Notes: generated from the sequence alone by a model not told the origin. Shown: positions 1 to 6,431, counted from the first letter of the stretch. The stretch: 6,471 nt of DNA from an uncultured Lachnospiraceae bacterium (GCA_946183625.1 CAMHCL010000085.1:1-6471), one strand, 5' to 3'. Translations and numbers: made by a program.

Positions 1-125
1 TGTCTTCCAGCATAGGCGTCCTGACGACCTACAGGGCCACCAGTATTAAGACCATCTCCACGTTTATGTACTCCCTTGGAATTCCCAGTAGTAGTCTTCT
101 GTCTATCACTGCTTCTTGGATCCAT
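1..125 (-). CDS. Partial hypothetical protein, N-terminal 41 residues only
   Basis: An open frame starts at ATG 125-123 and runs off the left edge of the window, so only 41 residues are visible. It opens MDPRSSDRQKTTTG and continues with a motif reading VHKRGDGLNTGGPVGRQ, then DAYAGR. The stretch is polar, basic and rich in Gly, Arg, Thr and Asp. It has no signal peptide or membrane segment in the visible part, and looks like a disordered N-terminal tail. A Shine-Dalgarno AAGGAG lies at 136-141, 10 bases before the ATG, which is slightly long but acceptable. The gene lies downstream of the butyrate operon on the same strand but is separated from it by a strong terminator, so it is probably its own transcription unit. 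I have a faint memory of similar Gly-rich tails with an RGxGLxTGPVG-like motif in small uncharacterised Lachnospiraceae proteins, but I assign no function. The coding call rests on the RBS, the unbroken frame and the non-random composition. Confidence 0.65.
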   Translation of the reverse strand, partial: MDPRSSDRQKTTTGNSKGVHKRGDGLNTGGPVGRQDAYAGR

Positions 126-203
126 ATAATACTATCTCCTTCTCAGTAAATAATAAAATAAAGATAATATAATCATATATTAAAATCATATTGCAACATT
201 TTT

Positions 204-232
204 ATTATATAACAATATGGCATTCATTTAAA
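204..232 (-). promoter_or_regulatory. Putative sigma-A promoter for the downstream small gene
   Basis: On the minus strand, TTTAAA (227-232) is followed after exactly 17 bases by a perfect TATAAT (204-209). Transcription would start near 197, leaving a leader of about 70 bases before the ATG at 125. The -35 box matches consensus at only 4 of 6 positions and overlaps the T-tract of the operon terminator. The region 126-230 is extremely AT-rich, so chance -10-like hexamers are expected. I prefer this pair because of its spacing and because a terminator followed by a fresh gene needs a promoter here. Confidence 0.4.
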
Positions 233-265
233 GAAAAAAAGGATTTGGTATAAACCAAATCCTTT
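231..265 (-). terminator. Rho-independent terminator of the butyrate operon
   Basis: Reading the minus strand, AAAGGATTTGGT (254-265) pairs perfectly with ACCAAATCCTTT (238-249) across a 4-base loop (250-253), giving a 12-bp stem. The U-rich tail TTTTTTTCTTT follows and partly overlaps the stem base. The hairpin begins 43 bases after the etfA stop codon. The plus-strand side of the hairpin is followed by AAAAGTAC rather than a T-run, so it works as a terminator only for leftward transcription. It marks the end of the thl-etfA transcript. Confidence 0.93.
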
Positions 266-308
266 AAAAGTACATTTTACTTAAATATAGCTATAACGAA
301 GAAAGATA

Positions 309-1361
309 TTACTCCTCTATTTCATTACGAGCCTTAATTCCTTCTGTAATAAGTGGAACTATCTTATTGAGATCACCAACTATACCATAATCAGCAACAT
401 CAAATATTGGAGCAGATTCGTCCTTATTGATAGCTACGATTATTTCTGACTCTTCCATGCCTGCTGTATGCTGGATAGCACCAGATATACCTATTGCAAA
501 GTATACTGTAGGGCGAACTGTCTTACCAGTCTGTCCAACCTGAAGTTCCTTAGGAAGCCAGCCATTATCTACAGCAGCACGTGAACATGCAACTTCTCCA
601 CCTAATGCATCAGCAAGATCTCTAAGAAGCTGGAAGTTCTCAGCAGAACCAACTCCACGTCCACCAGCTACAAGAATCTTAGCCTTCTGAATATCAACTG
701 TCTCAGAAACACTCTTGATAACATCAAGAATCTCAACGTATTTTTCATCAGGTGTAAATCCAGGATTGAATTCTATAACTTCACATTCTCTTCCAACAAG
801 CTTAGGGGATCTGGTCATAACACCAGGTCTTACTGTAGCCATCTGAGGTCTGAAATCAGGACATGCAATTGTAGCAATTGTATTTCCACCAAATGCAGGT
901 CTTGTCATAAGAAGCTGATTATGCTTCTGCTCATCTTCTTTTCCAGGAATTGGATTAAGTGGAAAATCACCAATTTCAAGTGAAGTACAGTCAGCTGTAA
1001 GTCCTGTATGAACTCTTGCACATACACGAGGAGCAAGATCTCTACCAATAGCTGTAGCACCGATAAGAAATACATCTGGCTTGAATTTATTAATAACCTC
1101 TGACAGTGCATGAGCATAAGGCTCTGTCCTATACTCTTTAAGTTCAGGATCATCAATAAGAATTATCTTGTCAGCACCATGTTCCTTAAGATGGAACACT
1201 TTATTCTCAATTTCAGAACCACAGAGAACTGCAACAACCTCAGTATCAAGGTCCTTCGCAAGCTCTATAGCCTTTCCCATGAGTTCGTATGTTATCTCAG
1301 TAATATGATTATCTATCTGCTGAGCAAATACATACACACCCTTATATTCTTCTAAAGACAT
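309..1361 (-). CDS. etfA: Electron transfer flavoprotein subunit alpha (EtfA), bifurcating Bcd/Etf type
   Basis: EtfA (350 aa) pairs with EtfB as the cytoplasmic flavoprotein that passes electrons to butyryl-CoA dehydrogenase. In clostridial Bcd/Etf complexes it takes part in bifurcation from NADH to crotonyl-CoA and ferredoxin. The N-terminal nucleotide-binding-like domain covers roughly residues 1-200 and includes the conserved GATAIGRDLAPRVCA stretch (101-115). The C-terminal FAD domain begins near residue 225, with AGGRGVGS (232-239), SRAAVDNGW (260-268), VGQTGKTVRP (275-284) and the ETF-alpha signature GISGAIQHTAGM (291-302) followed by INKD. No extra N-terminal ferredoxin domain is present. 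The start is ATG 1361, which has AGGAGG 8 bases upstream. A longer reading from TTG at 1382 would swallow that RBS and has no RBS of its own. It is last in the operon, 59 bases after etfB and 43 before the terminator. Membership in the bifurcating class is inferred from its Bcd and EtfB neighbours. Confidence 0.96.
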   Translation of the reverse strand: MSLEEYKGVYVFAQQIDNHITEITYELMGKAIELAKDLDTEVVAVLCGSEIENKVFHLKEHGADKIILIDDPELKEYRTEPYAHALSEVINKFKPDVFLIGATAIGRDLAPRVCARVHTGLTADCTSLEIGDFPLNPIPGKEDEQKHNQLLMTRPAFGGNTIATIACPDFRPQMATVRPGVMTRSPKLVGRECEVIEFNPGFTPDEKYVEILDVIKSVSETVDIQKAKILVAGGRGVGSAENFQLLRDLADALGGEVACSRAAVDNGWLPKELQVGQTGKTVRPTVYFAIGISGAIQHTAGMEESEIIVAINKDESAPIFDVADYGIVGDLNKIVPLITEGIKARNEIEE

Positions 1362-1369
1362 TTTTAAGT

Positions 1370-1375
1370 CCTCCT
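1370..1375 (-). promoter_or_regulatory. Shine-Dalgarno that fixes the etfA start
   Basis: AGGAGG lies 8 bases before the ATG at 1361-1359. It falls inside the longer TTG-initiated frame (1382), which argues that the seven extra N-terminal residues MKQEDLK are not made. Confidence 0.9.
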
Positions 1376-1420
1376 GTTTCAATCAATGATAAAATCCATA
1401 AAACATTTACTACAAAACTA

Positions 1421-2206
1421 TTAGATTACAAATTTCTCTGCAAGCTTCTGAATGATATAATCAGCAGCTTCACTAGCAGATTCCGGAGCAACCTTCTCAC
1501 CGGCACCCTTAGCTACCTTGTCGGAAGCCTTTGCAATCTGTGTAGGAGAACCTTTCAGTCCCATATTGCTATCATCAAGTGTATCAAGTGCATCTCTATC
1601 CCATACAGTTATCTCCTGGTCAAATGCATCGAATATTCCACCTGGTGTCATATATCTTGGAGTATTAAGCTCTGAAAGAGCTGTAATAAGACAAGGCATC
1701 TTAGCTTTAAGTATATGATGTCTGTCATCATACTGTCTCTTAACTATTACTGAATCACCCTCAATCTTAAGCTCTTCAGCATAAGATATAAGAGGAAGTC
1801 CTAAATGTTCTGAAATCTGAGGTCCAACCTGTGCTGTATCACCATCGATAGCCTGACGGCCTGTGATAATAAGATCATAATCGAGCTTTCTTATAGCTGC
1901 AGCGATTGTCTGGGATGTAGCCCATGTATCAGCACCGGCAAGTCTTCTATCTGTTACAAGCACTGCCTTATCAGCTCCCATTGCGATTGCTTCTCTAAGT
2001 ACATCCTCTGCCTTAGGAAGACCCATTGTTACAACTGTAACCTCTGCACCCATTTCATCCTTGATACGAAGAGCAGCCTCTAAACCTGCCTTATCATCAG
2101 GATTCATGATTGACTTCATTGCATTTCTATCGAGAGTACCATCCGGCTTAAACTTAACTCCTGCTTTAGTATCAGGTACCTGTTTTACACAAACAACAAT
2201 CTTCAC
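1421..2206 (-). CDS. etfB: Electron transfer flavoprotein subunit beta (EtfB), bifurcating type
   Basis: EtfB (261 aa) is the partner of EtfA. In bifurcating complexes this subunit holds the flavin that accepts the hydride from NADH, where simple ETFs bind AMP. It begins with the family-typical MKIVVCVKQVPDT and NPDDKAGLEAALR (35-47). It then carries ITGRQAIDGDTAQVGPQ (114-130) and EHLGLP (133-138), the conserved nucleotide/flavin-binding region, which in this form I associate with clostridial bifurcating EtfB. The C-terminal segment 219-261, rich in Ala, Lys and Ser, matches the arm that wraps onto EtfA. The length is normal. The start codon is GTG (2206-2204), with AGGAGG 8 bases upstream. 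That RBS runs directly out of the bcd stop codon, which suggests translational coupling with bcd. Identity is certain; the bifurcating assignment is strong inference from the motif and operon. Confidence 0.97.
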   Translation of the reverse strand: MKIVVCVKQVPDTKAGVKFKPDGTLDRNAMKSIMNPDDKAGLEAALRIKDEMGAEVTVVTMGLPKAEDVLREAIAMGADKAVLVTDRRLAGADTWATSQTIAAAIRKLDYDLIITGRQAIDGDTAQVGPQISEHLGLPLISYAEELKIEGDSVIVKRQYDDRHHILKAKMPCLITALSELNTPRYMTPGGIFDAFDQEITVWDRDALDTLDDSNMGLKGSPTQIAKASDKVAKGAGEKVAPESASEAADYIIQKLAEKFVI

Positions 2207-2214
2207 GCCTGTAC

Positions 2215-2220
2215 CCTCCT
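2215..2220 (-). promoter_or_regulatory. etfB Shine-Dalgarno overlapping the bcd stop codon
   Basis: The minus strand reads TAAGGAGG at 2222-2215: the bcd stop TAA shares its last base with a full AGGAGG, followed by 8 bases and the GTG start of etfB. A ribosome terminating on bcd would sit on this RBS, a classic arrangement for coupled translation. Confidence 0.88.
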
Positions 2221-3386
2221 TACGCTAATATATTACCTGAGATAACCATACGCTGTACTTCGCTGGTTCCCTCATATATTTCTGTTATTTTTGCATCACG
2301 CATCATACGCTCTATCTCGTATTCCTTGATGTATCCATAACCACCATGAAGCTGAACTGCCTTTGTTGTTACTTCCATTGCAACTTCAGCAGCATAAAGC
2401 TTAGCCATAGCAGCTTCAACACTGTAAGAAACCTTAGCTCCGTCAGCGAATTCCTGCTTCTTCATAGCAGCCTTATAAACCAGCATCTTAGCAGCCTCTA
2501 CCTTAGTAGCCATATCTGCAAGCTGGAACTGTGTATTCTGGAACTGTGAGATTGAACGACCAAACTGCTTTCTCTCTTTTGTATAAGCAATTGTTCTCTC
2601 TAAAGCACCTTCAGCTATACCAAGTGCCTGAGCAGCTATACCTATACGACCACCATCAAGTGTATGCATGGCAATACCGAAGCCCTTACCCTGTGCACCA
2701 AGTAATGCATCTTTTGGAATACGAGCATCTTCAAATATGAGCTCATATGTAGAAGAACCACAGATTCCCATCTTATTCTCTTTTGTACCAAATGAGAATC
2801 CAGGAGTACCCTTATCAACAATAAATGCTGATATTTCCTTCATCTTACGTCCACGCTTTTCAACAACACCAGTAACTGCAATAACGATATATACATCAGC
2901 TACCTTACCATTTGTGATAAAGCATTTAGAACCATTAAGTACCCATTCATCCCCATCAAGTACAGCTTTTGTCTGCTGCATCTGAGCATCTGTACCAGCT
3001 CCTGGCTCAGTAAGAGCAAATGCACCAAGCTTTCTACCAGATGCAAGATCTGCCACATACTTTTCCTTCTGAGCAGGTGTACCATATGTCATTATTGGGT
3101 CAATACAGAGTGAAGTATGAGCTGAAAGGATAACAGATGTTGTAGCACATACCTTAGCCATTTCTTCAACAGCCATAATATATGTGAGAACATCACATCC
3201 CTGACCACCATATTCCTTTGGTACAGGAATTCCCATAAATCCTGCCTTAGCCATCTTCTCTACAGTTTCACTAGGAAATCTATGTTCCTCGTCAATCTCC
3301 ATAGCAAGTGGCTTAACTTCATTCTCAGCAAAATTCCTAAAGAGTTCCTGGGCCATCTCATGCTTCTTATCAAATGTGAAATCCAT
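2220..3386 (-). CDS. bcd: Butyryl-CoA dehydrogenase (short-chain acyl-CoA dehydrogenase)
   Basis: Bcd (388 aa) is an FAD enzyme that reduces crotonyl-CoA to butyryl-CoA, receiving electrons from EtfAB. It has the full acyl-CoA dehydrogenase layout: an N-terminal helical domain (about 1-120), a beta domain opening with GAFALTEPGAGTDA (121-134) and ITNG (157-160), and a C-terminal helical domain. The latter holds RKQFGRSI (272-279), QLHGGYGY (345-352) and IYEGTSEVQRM (370-380). Glu372 is at the position of the catalytic base of short-chain members. The loop around 172-183 (TGVVEKRGRKMK) is basic and appears a few residues longer than I recall in Clostridium Bcd. The start is ATG 3386, 7 bases after GGAGG (3394-3398); the in-frame ATG at 3392 is only one base from that RBS and is unlikely. 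It lies 33 bases after hbd and 13 before etfB. Adjacency to etfBA favours Bcd over other acyl-CoA dehydrogenases. Confidence 0.97.
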   Translation of the reverse strand: MDFTFDKKHEMAQELFRNFAENEVKPLAMEIDEEHRFPSETVEKMAKAGFMGIPVPKEYGGQGCDVLTYIMAVEEMAKVCATTSVILSAHTSLCIDPIMTYGTPAQKEKYVADLASGRKLGAFALTEPGAGTDAQMQQTKAVLDGDEWVLNGSKCFITNGKVADVYIVIAVTGVVEKRGRKMKEISAFIVDKGTPGFSFGTKENKMGICGSSTYELIFEDARIPKDALLGAQGKGFGIAMHTLDGGRIGIAAQALGIAEGALERTIAYTKERKQFGRSISQFQNTQFQLADMATKVEAAKMLVYKAAMKKQEFADGAKVSYSVEAAMAKLYAAEVAMEVTTKAVQLHGGYGYIKEYEIERMMRDAKITEIYEGTSEVQRMVISGNILA

Positions 3387-3393
3387 GATCATT

Positions 3394-3398
3394 CCTCC
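3394..3398 (-). promoter_or_regulatory. Shine-Dalgarno that fixes the bcd start
   Basis: GGAGG is 7 bases before ATG 3386 but only 1 base before the alternative in-frame ATG at 3392. This selects the shorter protein beginning MDFTFDKKHE. Confidence 0.88.
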
Positions 3399-3419
3399 AA
3401 AATCGGATATTATGTAAAC

Positions 3420-4292
3420 TTACAGTGCATCAACAGGTGTCTTTGTGCGGTCTTCATTGTACTTATAGAAACCACGACCTGTCTTAACACCAAGATTACC
3501 ACCACGAACCATTTTACGAAGAAGTGGACATGCACGATACTTGCTGTCACCAGTCTCTTCATAAAGAACGTCCATGATTGCAAGACATATATCAAGACCT
3601 ACAAAATCGCCAAGTTCAAGCGGTCCCATAGGATGATTAGCACCAAGCTTCATAGCAGAATCGATACCTGCTATGTCTGAAACACCTTCCATCTTAATGA
3701 AAGCAGCCTCATTGATCATTGGAATAAGAATTCTGTTTACAACGAAACCTGCAGCTTCATTAACCTGTACAGGAGTCTTTCCAATAGCCTCAGCAAGCTT
3801 TACGATAGTATCAACTGTTTCAGCAGGTGTATTAACACCGGCAATAACCTCAACAAGCTTCATTCTGTCAGCAGGATTGAAGAAATGCATTCCTACCATT
3901 GGACGATTAAGTCCGTTTCCAATCTCTGTGATTGAAAGACTTGATGTATTTGATGCGAAGATACATTCAGGCTTGCAAATCTTATCAAGCTCAGCAAATG
4001 TAGTCTTCTTTACTTCCATATTTTCAAAAGCTGCCTCAACAATAAGATCACAATCAGCACATAAGTCTTCCTTAAGTCCTGGAGTAATCTTAGCAAGAAT
4101 AGCATCAACAGCTTCCTGTGTCATCTTCTCTTTCTGAACAAGACGAGCATACCCCTTGGCAATCTTATCCTTACCACCTTCAGCAAACTCAGCCTTGATA
4201 TCGCAAAGAGCTACTTCATATCCATCAACCTGAGCAAAAGCCTTAGCAATGCCCTGTCCCATTGTTCCTGCGCCTATTACGCCAACCTTCAT
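3420..4292 (-). CDS. hbd: 3-hydroxybutyryl-CoA dehydrogenase
   Basis: Hbd (290 aa) is a cytoplasmic enzyme that reduces acetoacetyl-CoA to 3-hydroxybutyryl-CoA, the step between thiolase and crotonase. The Rossmann domain starts at once with GAGTMG (7-12), and Asp31 ends the second beta strand, which predicts NAD(H) rather than NADP(H). SNTSSLS (114-120), GMHFFNP (134-140) with His136, and Glu148 in LVEVI form the usual active-site set, with the His-Glu pair 12 residues apart. The 3HCDH signature covers AGFVVNRILIPMINEA (181-196). The C-terminal helical domain ends with GRGFYKY (272-278). Length is typical of stand-alone bacterial Hbd, with no fused crotonase domain. The start ATG 4292 is preceded by AAGGAG (4300-4305) at 7 bases. 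It is 48 bases after crt and 33 before bcd. The NAD preference is inferred from Asp31 only. Confidence 0.97.
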   Translation of the reverse strand: MKVGVIGAGTMGQGIAKAFAQVDGYEVALCDIKAEFAEGGKDKIAKGYARLVQKEKMTQEAVDAILAKITPGLKEDLCADCDLIVEAAFENMEVKKTTFAELDKICKPECIFASNTSSLSITEIGNGLNRPMVGMHFFNPADRMKLVEVIAGVNTPAETVDTIVKLAEAIGKTPVQVNEAAGFVVNRILIPMINEAAFIKMEGVSDIAGIDSAMKLGANHPMGPLELGDFVGLDICLAIMDVLYEETGDSKYRACPLLRKMVRGGNLGVKTGRGFYKYNEDRTKTPVDAL

Positions 4293-4340
4293 ATTAATTC
4301 TCCTTCTATGATTACAATTTTAGATTCTTTGTTAACTTAC

Positions 4341-5135
4341 TTATTTGTTCTGGAAAGGTACAACCTTAAGCTTCTTCTCCTTATCCTTTTCAAGGAAGTT
4401 AGCCATAGCTGCCTTCTGATCTTCTGTCTCGAAGCAATCACCAAATAGTTTTTCTTCTATTACAATTGCATCATCCATTGTTGCATCCAGTCCATCATTG
4501 ATGGCTTTCTTACAATTACGAACAGCTATCGGAGCATTTGCAGCAATAATGCTTGCAAGCTTCTTAGCCTGATCAAGCAGCTCTTCCTGTGGATAAACAT
4601 CATTTACAAGGCCAATAGCCTTAGCCTGCTCCGCCTTGATATTGCGAGCAGTATAGATAAGCTGCTTAGCGATACCTACGCCAACTATACGAGCAAGTCT
4701 CTGAGTTCCACCAAAACCAGGTGTGATTCCGAGTCCGACCTCAGGCTGACCAAATATTGCATTTTCTGAACATATTCTAATATCACAGCTCATGGATATC
4801 TCGCAACCTCCACCGAGGGCAAATCCATTTACTGCAGCTATAACAGGAATAGGGAAAGTCTCAATCATTCTAAAGATATCGTTACCCTTCTTACCGAAGG
4901 CCTCACCTTCAGCCTTAGTAAGTGAAGACATCTCTCCTATATCAGCTCCTGCTACAAATGATTTTTCTCCTGCTCCTGTAAGAATAAGAGCACGAGTCTC
5001 ATCAAGATTTACAGAGTCAAATGTTTCCTTTAATTCATCTAAAACCTGTGAATTAAGAGCATTGAGAGCCTGTGGTCTGTTAATTGTTATAACACCCACA
5101 AATCCATCCTGCTCATATGTTACGAATTCAGCCAT
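4341..5135 (-). CDS. crt: 3-hydroxybutyryl-CoA dehydratase (crotonase)
   Basis: Crt (264 aa) dehydrates 3-hydroxybutyryl-CoA to crotonyl-CoA. It is a single-domain member of the enoyl-CoA hydratase/isomerase family. The oxyanion-hole segments are FVAGADIGEM (60-69) and NGFALGGGCE (103-112). The two catalytic glutamates are Glu112 and Glu132 (in GQPEVGLG), spaced by 20 residues as in rat mitochondrial enoyl-CoA hydratase. ITPGFGGTQRLAR (137-149) is also conserved. The start is ATG 5135 (MAEFVTYEQD), with AAGGAG 6 bases upstream. An upstream in-frame start at 5159 would add MNAIKEII, overlap the end of thl and include the RBS, so I reject it. The RBS overlaps the thl stop codon, suggesting coupling. 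A broader enoyl-CoA hydratase role is possible by sequence, but the operon fixes the butyrate pathway. Confidence 0.96.
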   Translation of the reverse strand: MAEFVTYEQDGFVGVITINRPQALNALNSQVLDELKETFDSVNLDETRALILTGAGEKSFVAGADIGEMSSLTKAEGEAFGKKGNDIFRMIETFPIPVIAAVNGFALGGGCEISMSCDIRICSENAIFGQPEVGLGITPGFGGTQRLARIVGVGIAKQLIYTARNIKAEQAKAIGLVNDVYPQEELLDQAKKLASIIAANAPIAVRNCKKAINDGLDATMDDAIVIEEKLFGDCFETEDQKAAMANFLEKDKEKKLKVVPFQNK

Positions 5136-5141
5136 TATTAT

Positions 5142-5147
5142 CTCCTT
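5142..5147 (-). promoter_or_regulatory. crt Shine-Dalgarno overlapping the thl stop codon
   Basis: The minus strand reads TAAGGAG at 5148-5142, so the TAA stop of thl merges with the AAGGAG of crt. Six bases then lead to ATG 5135. This sets the crt start and suggests that ribosomes ending thl re-initiate on crt. Confidence 0.88.
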
Positions 5148-6342
5148 AATCGCGTTCAACTATTGTAGCGCAACCCATTCCGCCACCGATACAAAGTGTT
5201 GCAAGACCCTTCTTGAGATCCATATCTTCCATCTCATGAAGAAGAGTAACAAGAATACGGCATCCGCTGGCACCAACAGGATGTCCAAGAGCGATAGCAC
5301 CACCACGTGGATTAAGCTGCTTCTCTACATCTATTCCAAGATCCTTACCAACAGCAACTGACTGTGCAGCAAAAGCCTCATTTGCCTCGATAACATCAAA
5401 GTCTTCAATCTTATAGCCAGTCTTAGCCATAACCTTCTTTGTAGCAGCAACAGGTCCAACACCCATGATTTCAGGAGCAACACCTGCAAGAGCGCCACCA
5501 ACAAATGTAGCCATAGGCTTAACACCTAATTCCTCAGCCTTTTCAGCAGACATAACAACAATAGCAGCTGCTCCATCATTGATACCTGAAGCATTACCTG
5601 CTGTTACATATCCACCAGGATTAATTGCTCTCATACGTCCGAGACCCTCTGCAGTAATACCTGCACGTGGATTCTCATCTGTATCAAATAAAACTGTTTC
5701 CTTCTTCTTCTTTATCTCTACAGGAACGATTTCTCTCTTGAAAGCGCCTTCTGCCATAGCCTTCTCACATTTCTGCTGAGAATTAGCAGCAAACTCATCA
5801 AGTTCTTCTCTTGTAAGTCCCCACTGCTCAGCTACGTTATCAGCAGTCTTGATCATATGGTAGTCGTTAAATGCATCCCAAAGTGCATCCTTAACCATTG
5901 TATCAACAAGTGCACCCTGGCTATTTGATGGCCATGTCATTCTATAACCATAACGTCCGTTTGGAAGTGCAAATGGAGCCATTGACATGTTCTCCATACC
6001 ACCAGCAACAACTATATCAGCATCTCCTGCCTGGATCATCTGAGCTGCCATATTTACAGCATTAAGACCTGATCCACATACAACATTGATAGTTACTGCA
6101 GGTGTCTCTACAGGAATTCCTGCTTTAATAGATGACTGACGAGCAACATTCTGTCCCTGACCTGCCTGGATTACACAACCCATATATACATGATCAACCT
6201 GATCAGCAGGAACTCCAGCTCTATTAAGAGCCTCCTTGATTACTATTGCTCCAAGGTCAACAACAGGTGTAGTACTAAGTGAACCACCCATTGTACCAAT
6301 TGCAGTACGACATGCACCAGCTAAAACGACTTTTTTTGCCAT
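5146..6342 (-). CDS. thl: Acetyl-CoA acetyltransferase (thiolase)
   Basis: This thiolase (398 aa) condenses two acetyl-CoA into acetoacetyl-CoA, the entry step of butyrate formation in the cytoplasm. The nucleophile is Cys89 in VVCGSGLNAVN (87-97). NEAFAAQ (321-327), His354 in ALGHPVGASG (351-360) and Cys384 in LCIGGGMGCA (383-392) complete the thiolase catalytic set. The protein starts MAKKVVLAGACRTAIG, and its length is close to the usual value of about 392 residues for biosynthetic thiolases, with a few extra residues between the two halves of the active site. Its place first in an operon with hbd and crt favours the biosynthetic acetyl-CoA acetyltransferase over a degradative 3-ketoacyl-CoA thiolase. 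The start ATG 6342 has GGAGG (6352-6356) 9 bases upstream and a promoter beyond it. The gene ends 10 bases before crt. Confidence 0.97.
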   Translation of the reverse strand: MAKKVVLAGACRTAIGTMGGSLSTTPVVDLGAIVIKEALNRAGVPADQVDHVYMGCVIQAGQGQNVARQSSIKAGIPVETPAVTINVVCGSGLNAVNMAAQMIQAGDADIVVAGGMENMSMAPFALPNGRYGYRMTWPSNSQGALVDTMVKDALWDAFNDYHMIKTADNVAEQWGLTREELDEFAANSQQKCEKAMAEGAFKREIVPVEIKKKKETVLFDTDENPRAGITAEGLGRMRAINPGGYVTAGNASGINDGAAAIVVMSAEKAEELGVKPMATFVGGALAGVAPEIMGVGPVAATKKVMAKTGYKIEDFDVIEANEAFAAQSVAVGKDLGIDVEKQLNPRGGAIALGHPVGASGCRILVTLLHEMEDMDLKKGLATLCIGGGMGCATIVERD

Positions 6343-6377
6343 AAGAGAAATCCTCCATTCAATTTTTTATATCTATG

Positions 6378-6406
6378 CCTATACGCATAAAAACTTTGGG
6401 TTTCAA
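6378..6406 (-). promoter_or_regulatory. Putative sigma-A promoter of the butyrate operon
   Basis: On the minus strand, TTGAAA (6401-6406) is followed after exactly 17 bases by TATAGG (6378-6383). Transcription would begin near 6371, about 28 bases before the thl ATG, leaving room for the GGAGG RBS and little else. The -35 matches consensus at 5 of 6 positions and the -10 at 4 of 6. A TATAAA at 6366-6371 is an alternative -10, but it has no acceptable -35. A short inverted repeat TATGC/GCATA flanks the -10 and may be chance. Confidence 0.55.
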
Positions 6407-6415
6407 AACGCAAAC

Positions 6416-6431
6416 AACATAATAACATAAA
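6416..6431. repeat. Tandem 8-bp direct repeat just upstream of the operon promoter
   Basis: The plus strand reads AACATAAT then AACATAAA, two adjacent copies differing only in the last base, beginning 9 bases upstream of the -35 box. The position suits an activator site or an UP-element-like AT-rich stretch. It is not the TTGTTAA-N4-TTAACAA palindrome expected for Rex. In an AT-rich intergenic region a repeat this short could be accidental. Confidence 0.4.

Larger units (their letters stand above)
309..6342 (-). other. Operon thl-crt-hbd-bcd-etfB-etfA (acetyl-CoA to butyryl-CoA)
   Basis: Six co-directional genes are separated by 10, 48, 33, 13 and 59 bases in transcription order. One credible promoter lies before the first gene and one strong terminator after the last; no terminator hairpin was seen inside. 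The products cover every step from acetyl-CoA to butyryl-CoA, with Bcd and both Etf subunits placed together at the end. That a single polycistronic mRNA covers all six is inferred from the spacing and signals. Confidence 0.9.

Noticed and set aside
1362..1382. Longer etfA start from TTG 1382
   Set aside because: A strong AGGAGG sits inside the extension at ideal spacing to ATG 1361, and the TTG has no RBS.
1362..1420. Possible internal promoter in the 59-base etfB-etfA gap
   Set aside because: TTGTAG is present, but the hexamer 17 bases downstream (TTATCA) is a poor -10. AT-rich composition explains the match.
3282..3680. 132-residue plus-strand frame opposite bcd and hbd and spanning their gap
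   Set aside because: No RBS or family resemblance; both strands are explained by bcd and hbd.
3673..4137. 154-residue plus-strand frame opposite hbd
   Set aside because: It is antisense to a well-supported gene and its low-complexity Ser/Ile/Ala-rich product looks like a mirror of hbd codon use.
4329..4340. TTGTTAAC in the crt-hbd gap as a Rex half-site
   Set aside because: The second half-site at the required spacing is absent, and the position inside the operon, with no promoter next to it, gives no support.
5136..5159. Longer crt start adding MNAIKEII
   Set aside because: It would overlap the thl 3' end and contain the AAGGAG that serves the ATG at 5135. Crotonases normally start near the shorter site.
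4792..5361. 189-residue open frame on the plus strand opposite crt and thl
   Set aside because: It lies entirely antisense to two genes with clear catalytic motifs, has no convincing RBS, and its Ser/Thr/Ile/Pro-rich translation is typical of a shadow frame.
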